A stretch of DNA of 8,223 bases, taken from assembly GCA_002307115.1 (NCBI GenBank), contig DBTP01000049.1, forward strand, positions 1 through 8,223. The letters are read 5' to 3'. Below, one piece after another: positions 1-5,338 of this stretch. The notes beneath the pieces are model-generated. The model was not told the DNA's origin. It saw nothing but the letters and a program-made list of their open reading frames with translations, and made no database searches. Position numbers and translations under genes: made by a program. Source of the DNA: Fibrobacter sp. UBA1313 (GTDB taxonomy: Bacteria; Fibrobacterota; Fibrobacteria; Fibrobacterales; Fibrobacteraceae). Within the stretch, counting starts at the first letter, position 1. Each line of letters opens with the position of its first letter.

Positions 1-149
1 TTCGTAATTTTGCCGATTCTACAAAAGCCTCACTGAAGCCAGAAGCAGGCAAAGAAATCCTTATCGATAACGACGACACTCTGATTATGATTGATTTGAA
101 TACCCTTCAAAAAGCAAATTCGAATGCGGTGAAAATGGAGGGACCTTGA
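1..149 (+). CDS. 3' end of an unrecognised gene (partial)
   Basis: This is the last 48 codons of a gene that begins left of the window, read in the frame starting at position 3 and ending in TGA at 147-149. It is the only plus-strand frame open through this stretch; the other two hit stops within the first 40 bases. The visible tail is hydrophilic with a short ILIDNDDTLIMIDL stretch that could be a terminal beta strand. No motif identifies a family. Its stop overlaps the TTG start of the next gene (TTGA), so it is almost certainly in the same operon as the SGNH and MBOAT genes. A second SGNH-type protein or another surface-polysaccharide protein would fit that context, but this is a guess from neighbours only. 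Confidence 0.6.
   Translation, partial: RNFADSTKASLKPEAGKEILIDNDDTLIMIDLNTLQKANSNAVKMEGP
137..142 (+). promoter_or_regulatory. Ribosome binding site supporting a TTG start
   Basis: GGAGGG lies 3-4 bases before the TTG at 146-148, inside the end of the upstream gene. No ATG or GTG in this frame sits closer, and translation from this TTG gives a clean signal peptide, so the site decides the start of the SGNH hydrolase. The spacing is somewhat short. Confidence 0.55.
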
Positions 150-1528
150 ACAAGAATTTATACATCAAAATTATTTTCTTTGCCTTCTCTTGTTTAAGCA
201 GTATTACCTTGGCAAAGGGCCTCGCTAAAGACAATAATCCCCTAGAGACGGGAACCTATTCTTTTATTGATAGCTCCAAGAATCACATTATATTTCCTAA
301 AGGAGATTCCTCCTTTAGCCTATTCTACAGGAAAATGGATTCTTTGGTTTTTAATAATCAAGGGCAAGTAAATATACTCCACTTGGGTGGATCCCATATT
401 CAAGCCGATGTTTTTTCCAATCGCGTTCGCGAAAAATTGGTAAAAAATTATCCTGGATTTACAGCCAGCCGTGGGTTCGTTTTTCCTTTCTCTGTCGCCA
501 AAACAAACACGCCCTCAAGCTATGCATCTAGCTACAAAGGACAATGGGACATGAGCAAGAGTGTGCTCAAAAACATAACCAAGCCATTAGGCCTTTTGGG
601 AATTGCGGCGAGCACGAGTGACCCCAATGCAGAGGCCACCATTTTACTCAACAAGTACAATACCTCCCCCATTTGGTTTTTTAAAAACGTTCGTATTTTC
701 GGTTTTGCAGAACATGGATTTGTGGAACCTGTCATAAAATTAGACTCTGCTACCTTTATTCACGGAACTCCTGATACTCTAAATAATTCATTTGTATTTA
801 ATCTTTCTTCCCCAAAAGATTCCCTCACCATCGTTTTCCAGTGGGGAAATAAAGATCTTCAAGATTCGTTGAAAAAACAAAACCTCCGCATTGATTCCCT
901 CAATACGGATACGCTAAAAACAGTTCTAGATACAAACATTCACTACCCCACTTTCACGCTTACCGGAATTTTACTCACAAACGATACCCCTGGAATATCA
1001 TACTCTTCTATTGGGATCAATGGAGCGAACGTCCCCGCTTATCTCGCTTGCAAAAATCTAGAACGGGACCTTAAATTTTTGAAACCCGATTTACTCATTC
1101 TTTCCATTGGCATTAACGATGCGAACGTAGAAATATTTGATGAAAAACTTTTTCGTGCCCATTATGACACGCTCATCGCGCGCGTTCGAAGTGTGGCCCC
1201 CAATGTGGCCATTCTCTTTACCACCAATAACGATTCCTTCCGAAAAGACAACAAAAATAATTTTCTATTGCACCCCAATGGAGAAATGGCGCGCAGAGCC
1301 TTTTTCACTATGGCAGAAAAATACCATGCCGGCGTTTGGGATATGTTTGCCATTATGGGTGGTTTAGGGTCCATGGCAGAATGGGAAAAAGCGGATCTCG
1401 CCAAAAAAGATAAAGTGCATTTTAACTATGCTGGGTATAACCTTTTAGGAGATCTTTTCTACCAAGCAATCATTGAGGCCTATACGCGGCACATCGCCCT
1501 ATTGCCGGCAAAGGAGTCCCCTCCATGA
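146..1528 (+). CDS. Secreted SGNH/GDSL-type hydrolase or O-acyl esterase/transferase
   Basis: A 460-residue exported protein of the SGNH hydrolase superfamily. Residues 1-23 form a type I signal peptide (Asn/Lys-rich start, hydrophobic core, likely cleavage after TLA at 21-23). The block I motif HLGGSHIQAD at 79-88 supplies the probable nucleophile Ser83; the usual GDS is GGS here. A GINGAN motif at 290-295 and SIGINDAN at 320-327 (GxND block) should help form the oxyanion hole. DKVHFNYAGY at 422-431 supplies the Asp422/His425 pair of block V. Residues 90-285, between block I and the later blocks, are an unusually long insert that may be a beta-rich accessory domain, as in other SGNH proteins paired with MBOATs. 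The gene overlaps both neighbours (TTGA with the gene before, ATGA with the MBOAT after), so translation is coupled. Family knowledge (PatA/PatB, AlgI/AlgJ/AlgX pairs) suggests it adds or removes acetyl groups on a polysaccharide in the periplasm or outside the cell; the substrate cannot be told from sequence. Confidence 0.82.
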   Translation: MNKNLYIKIIFFAFSCLSSITLAKGLAKDNNPLETGTYSFIDSSKNHIIFPKGDSSFSLFYRKMDSLVFNNQGQVNILHLGGSHIQADVFSNRVREKLVKNYPGFTASRGFVFPFSVAKTNTPSSYASSYKGQWDMSKSVLKNITKPLGLLGIAASTSDPNAEATILLNKYNTSPIWFFKNVRIFGFAEHGFVEPVIKLDSATFIHGTPDTLNNSFVFNLSSPKDSLTIVFQWGNKDLQDSLKKQNLRIDSLNTDTLKTVLDTNIHYPTFTLTGILLTNDTPGISYSSIGINGANVPAYLACKNLERDLKFLKPDLLILSIGINDANVEIFDEKLFRAHYDTLIARVRSVAPNVAILFTTNNDSFRKDNKNNFLLHPNGEMARRAFFTMAEKYHAGVWDMFAIMGGLGSMAEWEKADLAKKDKVHFNYAGYNLLGDLFYQAIIEAYTRHIALLPAKESPP

Positions 1529-3375
1529 TCACTCCTATCCTCCCCACACTCCTTGATATTTTTTCGTTTGATAAAAATTCACCTCTGCTATTTACACAGT
1601 TTTATTTCTGGGCGTTTTTTGCTATTGTATTCGCTTTTTTTGCTCTGTTGCATAGAAGGATTCTTCTTCGAAATACATTCTTACTCTTTGTCAGTCTTTT
1701 CTTCTACTATAAAACCAGCGGAAGCTATGTTTGCCTTCTTATTTTTGCTATTGTCGCTAACTTTTTGGGAGGAAAGCTAGTCTACAAACTGGAAAAACCT
1801 CGCGGCAAAAAGGCCGCTCTCGCAGGGATTGTGGCCCTCGATTTATTCACTCTCGCGTATTTCAAATATGCTTACTTTTTCTTAAACCTTATTGATCAAC
1901 TTTTTGGCATCAGGTTACAGGTTTATAATTTTTTTGCTCTCGCTGGAAACACTCTTTTCAGATCTAATTCCGCCATTGACACCATTGTTCTTCCTGTGGG
2001 TATTTCCTTTTTCGTATTTCAAGCGATTAGCTATTGCGTGGATATTTATCGCAAAACAATTACCCCAGTCAACAACTTTTTAGATTTTGGTTTTTACCTC
2101 ACCTTTTTCCCGCAGCTTGTCGCAGGCCCGATTGTTCGCGCCAATAAGTTCATTCCTCAACTTCACAAAAAATTTTTCCTACCTAAGCACACCTTCGGAA
2201 TCGCTGTTTTTTGGATTTTAAACGGCCTCGCAAAAAAAATTATCATGAGCGATTATTTGGCTTCCAACTTCGTAGACCGAGTGTTCGAATCGCCTTTATT
2301 ATTCTCTGGTTTTGAAAACTTACTGGCTCTTTTTGCCTACTCACTTCAAGTATACGCAGACTTTTCAGGTTATACCGATATAGCAATCGGTGTGGCTTTA
2401 CTCATGGGATTTCGTCTGCCTAAGAATTTTAATTCTCCCTACAAAGCGCAAAGCCCTGCAGAATTTTGGCGTCGCTGGCATATTTCCCTATCCTCTTGGC
2501 TTAGAGATTATCTCTATATTCCTCTCGGCGGAAATCGTGGAGCTTCCTTTGGTACCTTCTTCTGGATCGCCATTATTTCAGCCATCGCTATTATTCTTTC
2601 AGGAAGTCTCTGGGTCGCGTTGGGACTCGGCGCGCTTTACGTTTACCTCGCCCTCTTTGCCTACTTCAAACGGGATTCCCGCAAAAATATAACGACACAC
2701 ATGAACGCCATGACCACGCAGCTTTTGGGCGGTTTGTGGCATGGAGCGAGTTGGAACTTTATGATTTGGGGCGGATTAAATGGAATTGGAATGATTGTCC
2801 AAAAAGTATGGGTCAAACATTCGATTCAATTGCGTGCCATTTTGATTTTCATTATCTCTGCAAGCGCAGCAATTACCTGTAAGCTCAATTATCACCCACT
2901 TTTAGCGATCATCGCCGTTTGGAGCGGTATTATTTTTGTGGGTGTTTATGCCAATATGATTTTTCGTCTATTCACTGACAAAACAATTTTATGGGTTCGC
3001 GCCGCATGGAATATCGGACTCACTTTTATGTTCATTACCTCTACACGCCTCTTTTTCCGTTCAGGCTCCAATCTCGACCCCGCTGAAGCGAACCAAGTCG
3101 CTTGGGAAACCGCGACCAACATGATCAATCAAATTGGAAATCCCTGGAAATGGGTGTTAGTGCCCAAGATGGCTGAAGAATACGCAAATATTATAGGCGT
3201 ATTTGCCATAGGAATGATCATTCACTGGCTCCCCGATAATTTTAAACGTCGGTACCGCATTATTTTTGCAAGCATTCCGATGCCACTACTTCTTACACTC
3301 ACGGCAGGCATTATTTTCATTATTTACCAATTTGTAACCGCAGATTCACAACCGTTCATTTATTTTCAATTTTAA
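1525..3375 (+). CDS. MBOAT family membrane-bound O-acyltransferase (AlgI/DltB-like)
   Basis: A 616-residue polytopic inner-membrane protein of the MBOAT family, which passes acyl groups (typically acetyl) from a cytoplasmic donor towards an extracytoplasmic acceptor. Hydrophobic segments run throughout. Conserved family blocks are PQLVAGPIVRANKFIPQL at 196-213, YADFSGYTDIAIG at 277-289, the SPAEFWRRWHISLSSWLRDY stretch at 310-329 with His319, YIPLGGNRG at 331-339, and LGGLWHGASWNFMIWGG at 401-417 with the invariant catalytic His406. About 55 residues, including two hydrophobic segments (roughly 342-381), separate the GGNR block from the LWHG block, where classic AlgI has a short linker. The C-terminal part contains FRSGSNLDP and MIIHWLP stretches. 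The ATG overlaps the previous stop (ATGA), and AAGGAG at 1511-1516 lies 8 bases upstream, so the start is firm. Working with the SGNH protein just before it, it most likely O-acylates a cell-envelope or exported polysaccharide; DltB-type teichoic acid work is less likely because no dlt genes are present. Confidence 0.92.
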   Translation: MITPILPTLLDIFSFDKNSPLLFTQFYFWAFFAIVFAFFALLHRRILLRNTFLLFVSLFFYYKTSGSYVCLLIFAIVANFLGGKLVYKLEKPRGKKAALAGIVALDLFTLAYFKYAYFFLNLIDQLFGIRLQVYNFFALAGNTLFRSNSAIDTIVLPVGISFFVFQAISYCVDIYRKTITPVNNFLDFGFYLTFFPQLVAGPIVRANKFIPQLHKKFFLPKHTFGIAVFWILNGLAKKIIMSDYLASNFVDRVFESPLLFSGFENLLALFAYSLQVYADFSGYTDIAIGVALLMGFRLPKNFNSPYKAQSPAEFWRRWHISLSSWLRDYLYIPLGGNRGASFGTFFWIAIISAIAIILSGSLWVALGLGALYVYLALFAYFKRDSRKNITTHMNAMTTQLLGGLWHGASWNFMIWGGLNGIGMIVQKVWVKHSIQLRAILIFIISASAAITCKLNYHPLLAIIAVWSGIIFVGVYANMIFRLFTDKTILWVRAAWNIGLTFMFITSTRLFFRSGSNLDPAEANQVAWETATNMINQIGNPWKWVLVPKMAEEYANIIGVFAIGMIIHWLPDNFKRRYRIIFASIPMPLLLTLTAGIIFIIYQFVTADSQPFIYFQF

Positions 3376-3429
3376 GGAGACTATTTTCCAATGCAAACCT
3401 CAGTTTAATACATTTTTGAATTCTTATTT

Positions 3430-3452
3430 TTACAAAGCATACTTTATTGTAA
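3430..3452 (+). repeat. Inverted repeat TTACAA-N11-TTGTAA upstream of amtB
   Basis: Perfect 6-bp arms at 3430-3435 and 3447-3452 separated by 11 bases. The centre is about 88 bp upstream of the predicted sigma-54 start site, a distance where activators of sigma-54 promoters commonly bind. It does not match the NtrC consensus (TGCACC/GGTGCA) or the NifA consensus (TGT-N10-ACA). In such AT-rich DNA a 6-bp palindrome can occur by chance, so a regulatory role is only a possibility. Confidence 0.3.
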
Positions 3453-3502
3453 CTTTTAAAATATTCAAAGCTGTTTATTTGTAGATTTCAGCGTTTATTA
3501 AT

Positions 3503-3518
3503 TGGCATAAAAATTGCT
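3503..3518 (+). promoter_or_regulatory. Sigma-54 (RpoN) -24/-12 promoter of amtB
   Basis: TGGCAT-AAAAA-TTGCT matches the sigma-54 consensus TGGCAYR-N4-TTGCW at every defined position. The GG (3504-3505) and GC (3516-3517) are separated by exactly 10 bases, the invariant spacing of this promoter class. The next gene is an ammonium transporter followed by PII, the classic sigma-54/NtrC targets under nitrogen limitation, which makes a chance match unlikely. Counting 12 bases from the -12 cytosine puts +1 at about 3529, next to the amtB ATG at 3530. Confidence 0.8.
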
Positions 3519-3529
3519 TATCGGCCTGC

Positions 3530-4972
3530 ATGAAACGTAATATTGCCTTGGTCCTTTTCCTTTTATGTTCTCTTGTATGGTCGCAAAATTCTCAGCCTGT
3601 TACGGAATCTAGCGCGCTTACCTCTGTCAATAACACGTCTCCCTCTCTGAACCATATACCTGTAGAAATCCCTACTGCCATTGTCGCCGCTCCAGAAGTC
3701 AAAAACCCCTTAAACAGTGGCGATATCGCTTGGATGCTAGTGTCTGTGGCATTAGTCTTTCTAATGACTTTCCCAGGACTTGCTCTTTTTTATGGAGGGC
3801 TTGTTCGTAAAAAGAACGTTTTATCTGTTTTTATGCAGTGCATTGCACTGATGTTTGTTCTTTCGCTTCTGTGGGTATTGTTCGGATATAGCCTTGCTTT
3901 TGGCCCTGATGTTCACGGGGTCATTGGAGATACATCATGGTTCGGCCTGAGTCATGTCAGTAGTTTTCTTCCACACCAAGATGCGGCAACCGGAATTAGC
4001 TATGCCTCGACCATTCCCCATAGTCTCTTTATGATGTTTCAGATGATGTTTGCGGTGATTACCCCCGCTCTCATTATCGGTGCTTTTGCGGAACGGATGC
4101 GATTTATCCCGTTTCTCGTTTTTTCTATTCTCTGGTCTTTTGTTATTTATTATCCCGTCGCTCACTGGATGTGGGGCATCGGCGGTTTCCTCGGATCCGC
4201 AAATCCTGGAGGCAAAGGCGCCGTGGATTTTGCAGGCGGAATCGTCGTTCATGTGACCGCTGGTTTTTCAGCACTTGCCACTGCTTTATTTCTCGGAAAA
4301 CGTAAAGGATATCCAGCGAAAATGTCACCCCCTCATAGTCTTCCTCTCGCTGCCATCGGTGCAGGACTTCTGTGGTTTGGCTGGTTTGGATTTAATGCGG
4401 GAAGTGCCTTATCTGCGGGTCCACTGGCTGTTTCCGCAATCATTGCTACGCATGTTGCAGGAGCAACGGCGGGGCTCACTTGGGCCGCACTGGACTGGAT
4501 TTTTAACAGGAAACCCACCTTACTCGGTGCCATTACTGGTGCCATAGGAGGCCTTGCGACCGTCACGCCCGCTTCCGGTTTCGTAGATCTTTGGGGAGCC
4601 CTTGCCATCGGTTTTTTCGCAGGATTTATTCCGTTCTTGGTGGTTATGGTTATCAAACCCCGTATTCACGTGGATGATTCTCTGGATGCCTTCGGCGTTC
4701 ATGGCGTAGGAGGTTTTATCGGCTCTTTGGCCGTTGGCATTTTTGCAAATCCCGCCATTAATGGACGCATTGGATTACTTTATGGTGAATCAGCTCTTTT
4801 TGTTTCGCAAATCAAAGCCGTCATGCTGGTTGCAGTCTATTCTCTGGTAGTGACCTTTATTCTACTCAAGCTGGTGAATAAAGTAATGCCATTGCGCGCT
4901 TCTGAACATGAAGAAAGTGTGGGCCTGGATCTGACGCAACACAAAGAATCCGCTTATACCATCATTGATTAA
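3530..4972 (+). CDS. amtB: Ammonium transporter (Amt/AmtB family)
   Basis: A 480-residue inner-membrane channel that takes up ammonium, expected to be a trimer with 11 membrane helices per subunit. Residues 1-18 look like a signal peptide (cleavage probably after VWS), as in E. coli AmtB. A Ser/Thr/Val-rich periplasmic linker follows to about residue 62, longer than in E. coli (480 versus about 428 residues in total). By alignment to known motifs, the Phe gate is Phe174 (in FQMMF, 170-174) and Phe288 (in WFGFNAGS, 285-292). Trp215 and Ser292 form the recruitment site, Asp233 is in DFAGG, and the twin pore histidines are His241 (VVH) and His391 (GVHG). All key residues are present. The cytoplasmic tail ends in GLDLTQHKESAY, the usual PII-interacting C-terminus. 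The start gives the signal peptide, yet no Shine-Dalgarno precedes it and a sigma-54 promoter abuts it, suggesting leaderless translation. The PII gene follows after 11 bp. Confidence 0.96.
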   Translation: MKRNIALVLFLLCSLVWSQNSQPVTESSALTSVNNTSPSLNHIPVEIPTAIVAAPEVKNPLNSGDIAWMLVSVALVFLMTFPGLALFYGGLVRKKNVLSVFMQCIALMFVLSLLWVLFGYSLAFGPDVHGVIGDTSWFGLSHVSSFLPHQDAATGISYASTIPHSLFMMFQMMFAVITPALIIGAFAERMRFIPFLVFSILWSFVIYYPVAHWMWGIGGFLGSANPGGKGAVDFAGGIVVHVTAGFSALATALFLGKRKGYPAKMSPPHSLPLAAIGAGLLWFGWFGFNAGSALSAGPLAVSAIIATHVAGATAGLTWAALDWIFNRKPTLLGAITGAIGGLATVTPASGFVDLWGALAIGFFAGFIPFLVVMVIKPRIHVDDSLDAFGVHGVGGFIGSLAVGIFANPAINGRIGLLYGESALFVSQIKAVMLVAVYSLVVTFILLKLVNKVMPLRASEHEESVGLDLTQHKESAYTIID

Positions 4973-4983
4973 GGACTCTCATT

Positions 4984-5325
4984 ATGAAATACATTATTTC
5001 CATTATTCAGCCAGATCGTCTTGATGATGTCCTCGATGAACTTACTAATGTGGGAGTCCATCTTGTCACGGTGACCGAAGTGATGGGCCGCGGACGCCAG
5101 AAAGGAATTTCTGAAGTCTATCGATCCCATGTAGAAAGCGGAAGTCTGCTCCACAAAATCAAAATTGAAATCGCCGTCAATGACGATTATCTTCCAGTAG
5201 TCCTTGAGGCTATTACTAGCAAGGCGAAGACAGGTCATGTGGGAGACGGTAAAATTTTCATTCTGGATTTGGAACAAACCATTCGCATTCGCACAGGCGA
5301 AGAGGGCCCTGCAGCGATCGGTTAG
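4984..5325 (+). CDS. glnK: Nitrogen regulatory protein PII (GlnK-like)
   Basis: A 113-residue PII signal protein, the standard length, forming a trimer that senses ATP/ADP and 2-oxoglutarate. Binding residues are conserved: Thr29, Gly37, Gln39, Lys40, Gly41, Lys58, Glu62, the GDGK motif at 87-90, Arg101 and Arg103, and the C-terminal RIRTGEEG. In the T-loop, Tyr46 and Arg47 are present; Arg47 is the residue that enters the AmtB pore in the known GlnK-AmtB complex. Position 51, the tyrosine that GlnD uridylylates, is Glu, and position 49, phosphorylated in cyanobacteria, is His. Control is therefore probably by ligands only. AAGGA at 4971-4975 overlaps the amtB stop and lies 8 bases before the ATG. 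The 11-bp gap from amtB indicates a shared sigma-54 transcript and a role in gating that transporter. The symbol glnK reflects the amtB linkage; glnB is an equally valid family name. Confidence 0.95.
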   Translation: MKYIISIIQPDRLDDVLDELTNVGVHLVTVTEVMGRGRQKGISEVYRSHVESGSLLHKIKIEIAVNDDYLPVVLEAITSKAKTGHVGDGKIFILDLEQTIRIRTGEEGPAAIG

Positions 5326-5338
5326 CAAAAAGCGCTAA
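5322..5338. other. Small hairpin across convergent stop codons
   Basis: TTAGC (5322-5326) and GCTAA (5334-5338) form a 5-bp stem with a 7-base loop, spanning the glnK TAG and the mfd stop. There is no T-run on either side, so it does not look like a standard intrinsic terminator. It may be a weak bidirectional end signal or simply two facing stop codons. Confidence 0.2.

Noticed and set aside
3416..3445. Sigma-70 promoter (TTGAAT, 18 bp, TACTTT) upstream of amtB
   Set aside because: Both boxes are weak matches in AT-rich DNA where such pairs are common; the sigma-54 site explains the gene better, although a second basal promoter cannot be excluded.
4969..5328. 119-codon minus-strand ORF opposite glnK
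   Set aside because: It mirrors the whole PII gene, which is strongly conserved on the plus strand; no motif or start signal supports the antisense frame.
5322..5338. Strong bidirectional terminator between glnK and mfd
   Set aside because: The stem is only 5 bp and lacks a T-run on either side; kept only as a low-confidence hairpin.
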